Shown here piece after piece: positions 38,101-47,415 of a DNA stretch of 64,000 nucleotides (its first letter is position 1; every line of letters begins with the position of its first letter). Source of the DNA: Stramonita haemastoma (Eukaryota > Mollusca > Gastropoda > Neogastropoda > Muricidae). The translations under genes and the position numbers were made by a program. Location of the stretch: NCBI GenBank assembly GCA_030674155.1, contig CM060323.1, positions 36,977,557-37,041,556 of the forward strand. Direction: 5' to 3'. The notes below the pieces were generated by a model that was not told where the DNA came from, made no database searches, and saw only the letters and a program-made list of their open reading frames with translations.

Positions 38101-38916
38101 TGTCTTGTGGAAAAGGGGGGGAGGTGGGGTATGATTAGGGAAGCCACTTACTGACTACTAACAATGGGTATCTGCTTTTATTAAAGGGAAGAGGATCAGG
38201 AATGAAGGGGGTGGTAGGAAGAGGGAGGGGTGACAATGGGGTGGTGGTAGGGGAGGTGTCATCACTCTGCTTTAGAATGAACTTTGACCTTTTCCTTCCC
38301 CAACCAACCACTGCCTGTGAGTAGGCACAAAATGTGTGGAACAGAGTCCTGATAATGTAAAGCACAGAGATCTCAACTTGTTTAGACCTTGAGAGAACAG
38401 GAGAGGTTGTCAGTTTGTAACATCCTATGGCAATTGCATGCGTTTGGGTCATGTACTATCTGGGATTTGTTACAGGGAAACTGCAGCAAAAACTCTTTTT
38501 TTTTAATGGCTCAGAAATGAATGAAAATGTTGGGGTTTTTTGTTTGTTTGTTGGGTTTTTTGGTGGTGTTTTTTTTGTGGGTGTTTTTTTTTTGGAGGGG
38601 GGGGGGAGGATGTAAATGCTATGTCTCATTATTAACTTTGATTTTTTTGGACTTTGTTCATAGGTAGAAATTAATTGTGGAAAAAGGCATTGATGTTAAC
38701 ATGTCAGTGTTAAGTTTTCATATGAAATTTGCAAGCCGAGTCCTTGAGAAGTTCTTAAAAAGCCGTGAATATTTTTTTCCACGTATGCCTGGAATGTAGT
38801 ATTCCACATTGAATCCTATGTTTGACATATAGAACTGTTTTGTTTTGTTTTTTCAGAGGAAAAGAAAAGCTGCCATGGACCAGGTCAACTTGTTAAAGAA
38901 GATGAAGAAATCCTAA
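16850..38916 (+). CDS. DMAP1: DMAP1: DNA methyltransferase 1-associated protein 1 (12 coding exons)
   Basis: Joined exons give about 510 residues (human about 467), collinear with the DMAP1/SWC4 family. DMAP1 is a nuclear subunit of the TIP60/NuA4 acetyltransferase and SRCAP H2A.Z-exchange complexes and binds DNMT1. Visible parts: N-terminal ADVRDILELE; TFKRPEGMTRE (about 45-55); KVRPWKWMPFTNPARK (about 88-103), the family signature; the SANT/Myb-like domain (about 129-200), with GWTRQETDHLFDLAKRFD and RSVEDLKERYY; a basic coiled-coil-like stretch (ERRRKTQL, KKEREKKAQDLQKLI); then GIKFPDFKQSGVSLRSQRMK; the C-terminal domain HFNELRQDIVLLYELK; a Ser/Thr/Pro-rich linker; and a basic end (RKRKAA..KKMKKS). 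All introns have GT-AG borders. Exons 4, 7 and 11 each hold one net single-base indel. The gene is convergent with the kinase gene at 49-60 kb. Confidence 0.96.
17500..17640 (+). mobile_element. tRNA-like SINE head and family E fragment
   Basis: A box ggataacctagtggttag and B box-like gggttcaaggcacc at 17507-17570, followed by accattggtgaacctcagag. Confidence 0.6.
17902..17990 (+). CDS. DMAP1: DMAP1 exon 2 (residues 34-62)
   Basis: Acceptor taatgtttcag before 17902; donor AA/gtattg. Encodes KKVKKPEQATFKRPEGM and LWGLLWTDN; ends two bases into a Lys codon. Confidence 0.94.
19011..19131 (+). CDS. DMAP1: DMAP1 exon 3 (residues 63-103)
   Basis: Acceptor tcatgccag before 19011, just after a GT microsatellite (18943-18997) that precedes the acceptor. 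Encodes DPPPIFPSDSNQGYKQ and the signature VRPWKWMPFTNPARK. Donor AAG/gtgggt. Confidence 0.96.
19185..19372 (+). mobile_element. SINE-like repeat, family D
   Basis: Contains gaagtcggagtacggctgcc and ggtgaccccccagagtgtta, then ttaagctggggaacaacaac. Reverse counterpart at 3318-3497. Confidence 0.7.
19484..19732. repeat. Minisatellite, about 33-bp units
   Basis: Five or so units with tttacccccagggatgtgt followed by gggttcttag, in DMAP1 intron 3. Confidence 0.85.
19767..19826. repeat. TA microsatellite
   Basis: Pure TA dinucleotides; gives artefactual Ile/Tyr open frames on both strands. Confidence 0.97.
19944..20017 (+). CDS. DMAP1: DMAP1 exon 4 (residues 104-128), one base missing
   Basis: Encodes DGAVFYHWRKVADEGKDYP, then the family needs FARFNK but the sequence ccctttgctcg lacks one T of the TTT codon run (about 20000). 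The 74-nt length is one short of the phase-0 to phase-0 expectation. Donor AAG/gtaagc. Confidence 0.92.
20210..20475 (-). mobile_element. Diverged SINE in DMAP1 intron 4
   Basis: Read on the minus strand: atgtaaaagaacccatgtc, caacaagaaagttgtccctg, gcaaaattctgtcg, then agcagcccgaatttcatgc near the end. I associate the last motif with caenogastropod SINEs. Confidence 0.65.
20690..21160. mobile_element. Cluster of SINE fragments (families E, A and C)
   Basis: A family E module (20690-20775, minus) and a decayed family A body (20765-20940, minus; atctgaaggactttg) are followed by a family C copy in plus orientation (20942-21160; ctgtaaataggtacctcccc). Confidence 0.6.
21336..21554 (+). CDS. DMAP1: DMAP1 exon 5: SANT/Myb-like domain (residues 129-201)
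   Basis: Acceptor tgtgtgcag before 21336; donor AAG/gttggt. Encodes TVDVPVYSDLEYQLHL, then the helix-turn-helix residues W-T-x-x-E-T-D-H-L-F-D-L and the conserved VHDRWDKQRF and DLKERYY. 73 intact codons. Confidence 0.97.
22028..22265 (-). mobile_element. SINE, family C
   Basis: Contains cctcagcttctctaggggcc and cgctgctttaccttccctg, as in 3020-3312. Confidence 0.78.
22755..22862 (+). CDS. DMAP1: DMAP1 exon 6 (residues 202-237)
   Basis: Acceptor gtgtgctgcag before 22755; donor CAG/gtcagt. Encodes VRAPQG and FDAEHERRRKTQLIKLF. Confidence 0.96.
22967..23345 (-). mobile_element. Full-length family A SINE followed by (atca)n
   Basis: Tail block ttctatttcgaggatagtgg at the left, tRNA-like head (gattcgaacccgggt, ccaccaggctatct) at the right to about 23318, then an (aatc)n microsatellite. 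Confidence 0.85.
24201..24388 (+). CDS. DMAP1: DMAP1 exon 7 (residues 238-300), one base missing
   Basis: Acceptor cctgtctcag before 24201. Encodes CEEEDFLINELKKIDMRKK and AQDLQKLITAADS. Near 24340 an A is missing from an A run (gcaaaaccacc); with it the frame continues as TTKKKIAPQMKFKEGG to the donor at 24389 (gtaagt) in phase 0. As written, a stop occurs at 24369-24371. Confidence 0.93.
25280..25808 (+). repeat. Minisatellite made of copies of the DMAP1 exon 8 splice acceptor
   Basis: Ten tandem units of 40-56 bp precede exon 8. Nine carry tgcccygtgyttcag followed by gcc or tgcc, almost the same as the authentic acceptor tgccctgtgtttcag/gcc at 25808/25809. One (25306-25325) is degenerate (ttcaagcc). 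Between acceptors lie (aacagt/aacaat)n triplet stretches. An open frame running 25456-25884 is the array read through into the exon, not a separate gene. Confidence 0.95.
25809..25880 (+). CDS. DMAP1: DMAP1 exon 8 (residues 301-324)
   Basis: 24 codons, ATPEPGGIKFPDFKQSG then VSLRSQR, matching the conserved GIKFPDFK..GVTLRSQ block of the family. Donor AGG/gtgagc at 25880/25881. Confidence 0.95.
26631..26703 (+). CDS. DMAP1: DMAP1 exon 9 (residues 325-348)
   Basis: Acceptor gtttgaaaacag before 26631; donor ATTG/gtaagt. Encodes MKLPASTGQKKMKAIEQVL and EELTI, ending one base into a Glu codon that exon 10 completes. Confidence 0.95.
26858..27235 (-). mobile_element. Diverged family A SINE with a family E module
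   Basis: Contains gcctactcttaacatgtgc, agtctcatctgaaggagt and gttaactccaggg, the reverse-oriented SINE body, preceded by gctgaggttcataaatggtg (family E). Repeated at 30515-30890 as part of the duplication. Confidence 0.65.
28645..28722. repeat. CA microsatellite
   Basis: Pure CA tract; its counterpart in the second duplicate (32305-32386) is shorter and interrupted. Confidence 0.96.
29151..29252. repeat. CA microsatellite with two cctacacac interruptions
   Basis: Counterpart at 32813-32913 has the same interruptions, confirming the duplication. Confidence 0.95.
29455..29780. repeat. CA array with repeated catgaaatta interruptions
   Basis: Five or so CA runs separated by the block catgaaattac. 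Counterpart at 33115-33420. Confidence 0.95.
29916..29989 (+). pseudogene. DMAP1: Duplicate of DMAP1 exon 8, frame-broken
   Basis: Same acceptor and start as exon 8 but with a C lost in the KFPDF region, a C gained in the VSLR region and an altered end (agacaggagtg before gtgagc). It cannot encode the conserved block in one frame. Confidence 0.88.
30281..30354 (+). pseudogene. DMAP1: Duplicate of DMAP1 exon 9, frame-broken
   Basis: Identical to exon 9 except for one extra A in gaggaaactg. It is 74 nt instead of 73, and if spliced in it would destroy the phase needed by exon 10. Confidence 0.9.
33444..34809. other. DMAP1 intron sequence after the duplication
   Basis: Unique-looking sequence. 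A block at 33840-34160 is richer in CpG than its surroundings. Three minus-strand open frames (67-100 aa, at 33479-33781, 33848-34051, 34186-34458) have no family I recognise. 34186-34410 in reverse resembles 27598-27700 (shared tgacgttcc and gatgtcat blocks), so part of this is an old repeat. A family E module lies at 34458-34532. Confidence 0.4.
34810..34967 (+). CDS. DMAP1: DMAP1 exon 10 (residues 349-401)
   Basis: Acceptor gtgtgtgtcag before 34810; donor AAG/gtcagt. Two bases complete Glu; then FNPMPTEEMVQHFNELRQD and LYELKLALASCDYDHQML with RHRHDTLNPNSK. Confidence 0.96.
35140..35222. repeat. CA and CTGT/CT microsatellites
   Basis: CA run 35140-35178 then CT with CTGT units to 35222, in intron 10. 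Confidence 0.93.
35690..35900 (+). mobile_element. SINE-like repeat with family E module
   Basis: Contains catgttaaagatcctgtaat, ggtgggttgcggaaacgcat and ccattggtgaacctcagagc. I associate this order of blocks with a common gastropod interspersed repeat. Confidence 0.6.
36055..36325 (+). CDS. DMAP1: DMAP1 exon 11 (residues 402-491), one extra base
   Basis: Acceptor gtgtgtgcccccag before 36055; donor CAG/gtaacc. The end is clear: MGDEIVEDPTMTRRKSG then IDVVGTPQ, matching the family's D-x-I-I-D-V-V-G motif. The start phase set by exon 10 is one frame away from that end, and 271 nt is one more than a multiple of three, so an extra base lies in the C/G-rich first 100 nt. Linker rich in Ser, Thr and Pro. 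Confidence 0.85.
36397..36612 (+). mobile_element. 3' end of a non-LTR retrotransposon (RT C-terminus)
   Basis: Open frame with EEKKRQTKEEMGGQHQLMD and a terminal GAPTVARLRDR stop, resembling the basic C-terminal tail (K-R-G-R-x-x-K-R-W-E-D-N-I type) of many invertebrate LINE proteins with small frameshifts. It is followed by a short (gata)n run, a usual tail. It lies in DMAP1 intron 11. Confidence 0.6.
36749..36880 (+). mobile_element. 3' half of a family A SINE
   Basis: Starts at gtaggccattgtgtgccgg and ends in attattctcaatataaatg; the tRNA head is missing. Confidence 0.78.
36991..37288 (+). mobile_element. Full-length tRNA-derived SINE, family B
   Basis: The head has an A box (tggcctagtggttaggg) and a B box (gggttcgatcccag). 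The anticodon-loop position reads ctCGTaa, suggesting derivation from a tRNA-Thr(CGT)-like gene (inference). The body contains gaaaaggcactttacggcta and cctgcgatagactggcgtcc; the tail is cgggacagactttaactt. The same family occurs at 1822-2117 and 63118-63288. Confidence 0.88.
37345..37490 (+). mobile_element. Diverged SINE fragment
   Basis: Blocks gtgcctgtaaaagaacctct, caacaagagttgtccttgac and aaaattctgaag are also found, in reverse, at 20210-20475. Confidence 0.55.
38857..38916 (+). CDS. DMAP1: DMAP1 exon 12 and stop (residues 492-510)
   Basis: Acceptor gttttttcag before 38857. Encodes RKRKAAMDQVNLLKKMKKS and TAA, matching the basic Lys/Arg-rich C-terminus of the family (possible nuclear localisation signal). 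Confidence 0.94.
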   Translation, partial: RKRKAAMDQVNLLKKMKKS

Positions 38917-38964
38917 CTGTAGGTGAAGCAGTGCTAACCACAGGTGAAGGTTACGATGGATGAG

Positions 38965-39298
38965 GGATGGCTGTTAGTAACAATGTGTATGTGCTAAGTG
39001 TTTGAGGAATGGCTGTTAGATAACAATGTGTATGTGTAAGTGTTTGAGGATGGCTGTTAGATAACATGTGTATGTGCTAAGTGTTGAGATGGCTGTTAGA
39101 TAACAATGTGTATGTGCTAAGTGTTTGAGGAATGGCTGTTAGTAACAATGTGTATGTGCTAAAGTGTTTGAGGAATGGCTGTTAGATAACAATGTGTATG
39201 TGCTTAAGTGTTTGAGGAATGGCTGTTAGAGAACAATGTGTATGTGTTTAAGTGTTTGAGGAATGGCTGTTAGAGAACAGTGTGTATGTGTTTAAGTG
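38965..39298 (+). repeat. Minisatellite in the DMAP1 3' UTR
   Basis: Eight units of about 43 bp (gaggaatggctgttagataa then caatgtgtatgtgctaagtg) starting about 50 nt after the stop codon. Confidence 0.93.
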
Positions 39299-40378
39299 TT
39301 GTATGTATGGGTGCATGACTATGTGACGCTGAAAGAGCTGTGGACAGCAGAGCCCCCCCCCCCCCCCCATCCCTCCTCATCAGGTGAACACTGTCATCCA
39401 TGCCTGGCCATAGCTGGCCAACTCGTCCTTCTATGGAAGGTGAGAATGTGTGCTTCACTTTACACATGGTGGCTGTTTGCAGTCTCATCCAAAAGACTTT
39501 GCAGGGAATGGAGTTGGTACACTGCACCCCCTTATCCCTGAGCAAAGTCTTCTGTGGTGCTTTCATTAACTGTCACATTACTATGACCTCTGGCCTCTCC
39601 CACCCCACACAGCCAAGTAGAAGACTGAATGGCTTTCAGGGACTGGCGCTTCTTTAATCATTGTCTGTCCAATAGGAAGCATGTGCAGGCACTTGTGTCA
39701 CTTCCACAGGCATGCTGATCCATACAACCACACATCAACTCTTTGCTGCAATTTGGTACAGTTTTAATTCCCTCCCAAACAACTGGTCAGTCATACAACA
39801 AACAATAACGGGCCATGTACAACAGCAACACAAGCAGCGCACAGAGAAAAAAGATGTCCATTTGGCAGACATGATCAGGACAGGACAACTACACATTGCA
39901 TTGCACTCTACAGCACAGTGGTTGCTCATGCAAGGTCTCTTCATTCAGTCACATCACATCACAAGGTCACGAGTGAAGGCGCCGACTGTACACAATAACT
40001 GAAGTGAAAATGAAGGAAGGAATGATGTCCTTGTATATACATACATACCTTATGTGCTTATGCAAAAATAGAAAATGTGATCAGGTCCCTCTTTTTTTTA
40101 TATTTTAAAAAAAAATAGAAATAGTAAGCAAAGTGTCTTTGTACAAGTATATCAGAACTTGAAGGAAAAGGCAGCAGTCATGTGTGGCTGCATTTATTTT
40201 TCCCTGGCGTTCTGTGTTAGTGAAACTTAACCATGTCAAACTACAACAGTAAGCCTGCCTTTCTTCCCTACAGTGGCAAGATATCCCATTTCCTTTTCAT
40301 GGTCATATGAGGGTGTAAAATGCAGGCAGAATGTGAATTGATGTAAAATGCTTACTGTATATTTGTAAGAGTTGTTCA

Positions 40379-40384
40379 AATAAA
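40379..40384 (+). terminator. DMAP1: Candidate DMAP1 poly(A) signal
   Basis: AATAAA in gttcaaataaaagatg, with a T-rich element (actttttgcttttc) about 20 nt downstream. Confidence 0.5.
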
Positions 40385-42778
40385 AGATGAAAGATGGACT
40401 TTTTGCTTTTCTCCATATGTTCAACAATGGCAGTCCTTTTGCCGGTCCTGTGACTCCTGGCCTCATAGGACACCACTTCTGTGTGAGTGGCACTGGAAAT
40501 ACATAGCTGTGGGTGCTCACAGAGGTTCATCTCTCTCATCTTGGAATTGTGAAGGGTTGAAGTTTGCCTCCAAAAGTGGCCAGGTGTGCCCACCCCTACC
40601 AGGGGCACACATGAACTTCTACCCTTCACTACTCCAGGAGTCTGAGAAATCTCTCCTGTGAATACCTGCAGTTGATGTCAATGCCACTCACACACACCTG
40701 ATGTCCTGTGAGGCCAGGAGTCTGAACAAAACTGGAAAAAGAATGGATTTTGTCCACTGCTGGACCATACACTCCTCCTCCCACCCCTTGGCCTAGTTTA
40801 ACTTTGCCATAAGCTCGATTTGGTAAAGTTAACCCCACCCTCCACCGTAGGTATCTTCTTTATATAAGCTGCAAATTTGCTCGAGTACAACTCACTCCGT
40901 TCCAAAAACTAATCAGAACAGCTCTTACTGAATGAGAAGTCTGTTCTGATTGGCTGAGAAAGAGTGAGTTGATGTCACTGGGACAGTATCTATATATAGA
41001 AATTACCTGGCCTGGGATGATGGAGGCCCCCACACACACACGAAAAACCTCTCGAGCCAACTTTTACTGTACATCAGTTCTCCACTTGTTGCCAATCTTC
41101 TAAGATTGCTGGTCTAAGGAGTGTACATACACTCCTCCTCCCATCCCTTGGGCTGGTTAAACAAAAAAGTAGTAATCTTCCGTTTCTGTTGGTTCCTATA
41201 CCACTGTCAGATAAAAGCCATGTGTGAAGTGGATCTGTTGTGGCCCACACACAGGCCTGAAGCACCAAGTGAAGGAAGCAGTGTGTGTCTCCAAACAAGA
41301 CTATTTACATCTATATCCTACAACATTTCCTCTCTCATGAGGAACTGGAAAAACAGTCACTCCAAGTTTAATTGCTGAAAGCAAAGCTGCTACAGCTTCT
41401 GGATATTATTCTTGTGTAAACCAAAGTTTTAAAATGTAGAAGTATTCTTCTACCTCTCTCCTTTAAAAAGAAAAATAATAAAAACAAATACTGATTTTAA
41501 ACCACTTTGCTTTAATGATGAGATCTGTACATTAATTATTTGAATCCCCCGATTCTTTTTTTTTTTTTACTGTGTAAAAGCACAACCCATTGTATAACGA
41601 GCTAATCCCAGTCATTCTTATGTACAGTCAGATATACAGTATAACAAAATAACAAAGCCTTACTAAAAACTACCATCTGTAATGGTAAAGGGGGAAAAAA
41701 AAAAAAAAAACTTCACATGAGCGCCTTTATCATAATTTTGTAAGCCATATACCTGCCCTAAATGACAGCACTGAAGACGCAAGACTGTAAAACTTGTTTT
41801 CCAAGAAATGCAACGGTTATCCAAACCTCTGAAGAAAAAAACAACAAAAAAACAACCCAAGTTTGGGCCCTGCCTCAGAAAGGTACACACTTGGCCTTGC
41901 TTCATCTACTGACTCCTCCTGTCCACTGTTTGTTGCTGACCAATGACTTCTCCATTTTATACAACATCTTAGCACAAGACAATGACCTGACCTCTATGCA
42001 CAATAACCTACAACAAAACACCCAATGTAACCACTTGATCTGTTGATCAAAAATGCTGCTACACAATGGGTCATGGCTGGACCACCTGAAGTGAACATCT
42101 GGACCTGAAATGCAGGAAAGGTCAAGTGCCATCACAGGGCCAACACTTCTAAAAAAATTTCTTCTGGAAAATCAAGAAAATGTGATGACAATCAGGCAAC
42201 AATTTTTTTTTTTTAAACACGATTACAATACTTTTTTTTAGGATGTTCATTATATGAAGCGGAAACAATAAGCACGGACAGAACGGCAGATGTCAAAAGC
42301 AACTTATAGCTTCTTGACTTTTTTTCCTGCACGAGGCACAGCTCTGGGTGACCCATCTCTAAATACTGTCAACATAACATACCTTTTGATTTCAGTATTT
42401 TTCTTTGATTTTCTTCTCACTCTTAATCCCTACATGACAGAGCTTCAAACTCAAAATCTTTGGTCACTGGCAAGCAACATCCCATTCAACTTTGAAAATG
42501 GCATACCAATCAAATCTGCACAACATTCCCAGTCAACTTGTTCCTTCAATGTCCTTTGATGAAGGAAGCAGAAAGGGATGGAAACCCCAGTGTCTACTCT
42601 CAGTATGTTGTTACCACAACCAACTGTTGAATTACTACACACGGAGTTGTCCAGGACAGCAATGCACTGAGAAGAAAGCTGACCACAAACAGTAGGTCCC
42701 TGACAGGTGCTTATCCTTGGTCCAAAAAACGGTTGAACTTCTGTCCAAATGGACTGTGATCTATGTCTTATACATAGC

Positions 42779-42925
42779 AAACATGGAAGACCTTAAAAAA
42801 AATTTTTAAGTCAAGAAATAATTTATGTTTTTTACATCACAAGCACTGAAGACCTTAAGAATCAAAGTGAAGTAATAATTTATACTTAATATATCACAAG
42901 CACTGAAGACCATTAAATCAACATG
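42779..42925. repeat. Tandem repeat, about 65 bp, two to three units
   Basis: Units share acatcacaagcactgaagac and a following run of taagtcaagaaataatttat-like sequence. Confidence 0.7.
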
Positions 42926-45204
42926 AAAAAATAAGTTCATTTTTGTCTATATATGCTATTTTCACTTTACATCCATTCCCATTTCACTGAATACACAAAA
43001 ATACTTTTTAAAAAAAAGAAAGAACTTGGATCTGTAAGACGCCAAGTGTGAGTGACCAATCATATGTTTGTCTGTCATGTTTGACGATGACCTCCAAATC
43101 AGCAGGAGGCAGCTGCCGTTTCAGAAATTGGGCAGAAATTTGATTATAATGGAGATGCCTTGCCACAGCACACCCCCACTCACTAGGCCAAGTGGGCAAA
43201 AGAACGGTCAGCGTTGGAGATGTTCTCCAAAGGTCAACTAGCCCCCAGGGCTGCAGCACATAAGGGCTGTGCAAGTCAAGTCTCCTAGTCGATCACGAAA
43301 GACTAAGCTGTAAAGTGGAATTCCATGAGTGAGAAAGCCACTGGTCATACAGCCTCTCACTTTGCTGTTTCCCCCAGCGTCAATGGTTTAATCAAGAACT
43401 GTGATAAAGCCCAGGCGCTGAAGGCATAAGTCCAACAAAATATCCAACATCCATGCAGGCTTGCTTTCTCAGCCCTAACAATGGCCTCTGTTCCAGTGTT
43501 ATGATCATGCACAAACTGTTCGTTCACATTCAGTCGTGGTGTCCCTAACACCTGGATCACCCTGTAGGGACACTGACTGTCCCATATCACACACTGCTGC
43601 ATAGTGCAGTGCCCCAGGCCTTGTTTTCAGCCACATTCCACAATTTCTCCTCTGCCCTCTACTCTTACATAAAAAATAAAGAATTAACTTTGACAGTGGA
43701 CAACTGTGCTACAGGTCAGACTTGCCTACCCATACGATTTTTGAAATTTTATTTACATAGTATGGATCTCAAATATGACTATCTACATTTGCAGAAAAAA
43801 ATGTGAAAGCGAAACAAAAAAAGGAGACACACATGGAGAAGGTGATCAGTGGTACTAAAAGGAAAATGACTTTCCCTGTCACACAAGACTTCAGAAAACA
43901 AGTTGACAGAGAAACTGCAGGGCGTAACAGAGATGAAGACAGCCAATGTGAACATCTTCAGTCACAACACAACAGCAGAGATGTCTTCAACTTCAGCCAA
44001 GAAAACGAGGCACCAAAACTTGTTGCCAAGAACAAACTCTGAAACTCATAACAGATAACTGAAACATGGTGCTGAAAATACTTCATATCTGCAAAGAGAT
44101 GTACTGTATGTAACCTTGACTTCAAGATAACATGGTAAAGTATAGCTACATGAAAATGATAATGTCCCTGCAGCCAATTGGCTGGAAACAGACATTACAC
44201 CAGTCAACACAAGCAGAATTAAGTGTCATGGTGTTTTCTGACCTTGCCATGAGCATGGTCACTGAATTCAGCAATGAAATATTACAGCACACATTAAGCC
44301 TGTGACAGACTGCATGTGGAAAAAATGCTAATATGATTCCATCTAAACTGTGCATGTTTTTCTTTCTTCATCTTGTTTTTTCTCCAATTAGGCCCCTATC
44401 TCTCTCTGATTCTGCCTCGGTCTCTTGTACCCTCTCACATCCCCACAGTCCCAATCTCTCATCAGTCTGTTTTATAATTTTTCCTCTTAAAACTACCCCC
44501 ACCCTCCCCCAAATTCTAGATCTTGGACTCCCCATGAACATGAGCAACAGATACATGACAGCAACGGAATCCAAAAGTTGTCTGGGACTATCAGATGGTA
44601 ATGATGAGAAACCATATTAATTCTGACAGGGACCATGAAATAGATGATTACTATGAGGAGGAATACAGGGATAATTCTGACTGAGACCATGAAATAGATG
44701 ATCAACATGATGAGAAATACAGGGAGAGCAAATGCAAGCTGCACTGTAGTCTGCACAGAACCACCAGTCTGGGCTGTGGTGGGGGCAGGGCAGGGCAGGA
44801 CTGCCCGAGGTGGGTCACATCACATTCAACACATACATTAAAAAAACATCCCCATTCAGTGCTGGCAGGTCTGCAAGGTACGGATATCAATTCTTACACC
44901 CACAACACACATCTTCACTTCTTAATGGATCAACAAAAATCTGGCATCAGTCTTCATGAAGTCTTCCATAAAGCACACACACTCCTACTTGCCCTCAAGC
45001 CTGCACACACATAAGACACAGACCACACTAGCATGCGCCACACACACACACATACACAGACCTTTTCAAAACCAACATATCCATTTTTTCCAACAGTCTG
45101 TTCCAGCAGACCACAAAGTAAAAAAACAAAACAAAAAAAAAGGACAACAAAATCATCTTTTTACATTTGTGCTGCAGAAAAAAGAGGACTACCACTGACA
45201 CCTC

Positions 45205-45625
45205 ATGGCCTGACACTTTCTCTGAACAAGAGAACCACCTCCACATGACACATCTCCCTCCCTCTTTCTCTGAACAAGAGAACCACCTCCACATGACTCC
45301 CTCTCTCTTTTCTCTGAACAAGAGAACCACCTCCACATGACATCTTCCTCCCTCTCTTTTCTCTGAACAAGAGAACCACCTCCACATGACACATCTCCCT
45401 CCCTCTTTTCTCTGAACAAGAAAACACCTCCACATGACATCTTCCTCCCTCTCTTTTCTCTGAACAAGAGAACCACCTTCACATGACACATCTCCTCCCC
45501 TCTTTTTCTCTGAACAAAGAGAACCACCTCTACATGACACATCTCCCTCCCTCTCTTTTCTCTGAACAAGAGAACCACCACAGATACCCCATCTCCGAAT
45601 AACACACACATCTCCATTCCTTTTC
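45205..45625 (-). repeat. Minisatellite, about 45-52 bp, eight units
   Basis: Units of ctctgaacaagagaaccacc then tccacatgacacatctccct. On the minus strand it is open in more than one frame (e.g. FREKRG, VEVVL repeats), which is an artefact of the repeat. Confidence 0.93.
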
Positions 45626-46958
45626 TCTGAACCCAAACCTGCACTACCTACCCTAGGGCGCCTGTTGCGTCCATACCACTGGTCTACATTATAGCAATCC
45701 AGGACTTTGTGCTCCACCCACAATAGACACAAACTGATAAGTACAAAATAAATATACATATATATATATATAATTATCTGTAAAATGATTAACACATAGC
45801 AAAACGTGACAACACTAGCTATTCCTAGACACTGGATACACGTGCTATCAGAGATTTTTTTTCTTCTTTTTTTGGTGTAAAACAAAGAAAACGGACAGGC
45901 ACAACCTAATGATCTAAATTGGCAGTTTTAATCCGACAAAAAAACCTGGAGCATAAAACAAGTGTATATACCTCTAAATATTCTACAATGTGCCATGAGC
46001 AAGAAGGGCATGTATGGGAAGAAGGAGGTCAGTGAAAATGCAAATACAAGTCACTGTGTTGAATGGGGAAAACAATGTGCTGCTACACTACATCATGACT
46101 CATGACAGAAGTGGTAGGTACAAAACTGCTGAGGGAGGACAAAGCCAGAAAGGACTGTCCAGACACTGACCGCTACATGTCACATCATCATGGGGTCTAG
46201 GCAGTTCAACGCTATGTACTCAAGTCACCACTGAAGACCAATGAATAGGAAAATAGCGTTTTAAAATTATTCCTGCATGGAAAAAAATCTAAAGCATCAT
46301 TCCAAACTATTTTGTAATGGTGAACATTCCCCAACAGTATAAAAAATCCCACATCTCTCTATGTACAAAGAAGACAAAGACCAACCAATCTTAGATAATA
46401 CAAAGCTACAGGACTTGCTCATATCAATGCGAACAGATACATTAACATCCTTTTTTAAAAAATATATAAAATACTTTTTTTTTAAAGTAAATAAATAAAA
46501 GGCAGGAAAAATCTTCTGTGCCATCCACACATTTGCCATCACTTTTGTTCACCACTTCTATTCCACCATTCATGTACTGGCCAAGTTAAGACTCTACATG
46601 CCAACAGACAGAAATCAGTGAAAAATAAATGACATTCAAAATCATCGCATCATAAAAAATGACAGATAGCATAGCTGTGAGCAAGAACTGAAGTGGGTTG
46701 AAAAAAAATGGACATGGGGGCAGATGAAGGAAGACGCAAGCAATAATTTGTGGATCCTGATAATAGGAGCCATCAAGTGACGGAACATGATTCACATCTG
46801 CCAAAACCTTGAGTGACTGTTCTATCACACAGAATCAGATTTACCCTGATTGTAGCCAATGTACAAGACTTGACTGGACTGTCATCAAAGCAGGAGTGTA
46901 GACATCAGTCAATGGACAGGACTCCATCCACTCTCATGGGACTGAATGCACACTATGG

Positions 46959-47415
46959 AGCACAACACAACTGAAGGCTCCGTGGCCACACTTACTATAG
47001 AGCACAACAGAACTGAAGGCTATGTTCCAGAACAGAGGGCTATGTGGCCACACTTACTAGGAGCACAACAGAACTGAAGGCTCTGTGGCCACACTTACAT
47101 ATGGAGCACAACAGAACTGAAGGCTCTGTGGCCACACTTGCACACTTATGAAGCACAACAGAACTGAAGGCTCTGTGGCCACACTTGCACATTATGAAGC
47201 ACAACAGAACTGAAGGCTCTGTGGCCACACTTGCACATTATGAAGCACAACAGAACTGAAGGCTCTGTGGCCACACTTGCACATTATGAAGCACAACAGA
47301 ACTGAAGGCTCTGTGGCCACACTTGCACACTAAGGAGCACACAACAGAACTGAAGGTTATGTCCCAGAACTGAAGGCTATGTGGCCACACTTGCACATTA
47401 TGGAGCACAACAGGT
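46959..47415. repeat. Minisatellite, about 46 bp, nine to ten units
   Basis: Units of agcacaacagaactgaaggc then tctgtggccacacttgcaca, with small insertions. Confidence 0.93.

Larger units (their letters stand above)
38917..40384 (+). other. DMAP1: DMAP1 3' UTR (inferred)
   Basis: From the stop codon to the first AATAAA I found (40379-40384), followed by a T-rich stretch. A weak SINE-like remnant lies near 39480-39530. The length, about 1.5 kb, is plausible but unproven. Confidence 0.45.

Noticed and set aside
43803..44042. 79-residue plus-strand frame with Lys/Glu-rich protein
   Set aside because: No family resemblance, no splice signals or promoter, and it is antisense to the presumed kinase 3' UTR.
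45028..45885. 285-residue minus-strand open frame
   Set aside because: Most of it is a minisatellite (FREKRG/VEVVL repeats), open in other frames as well, with no recognisable domain.
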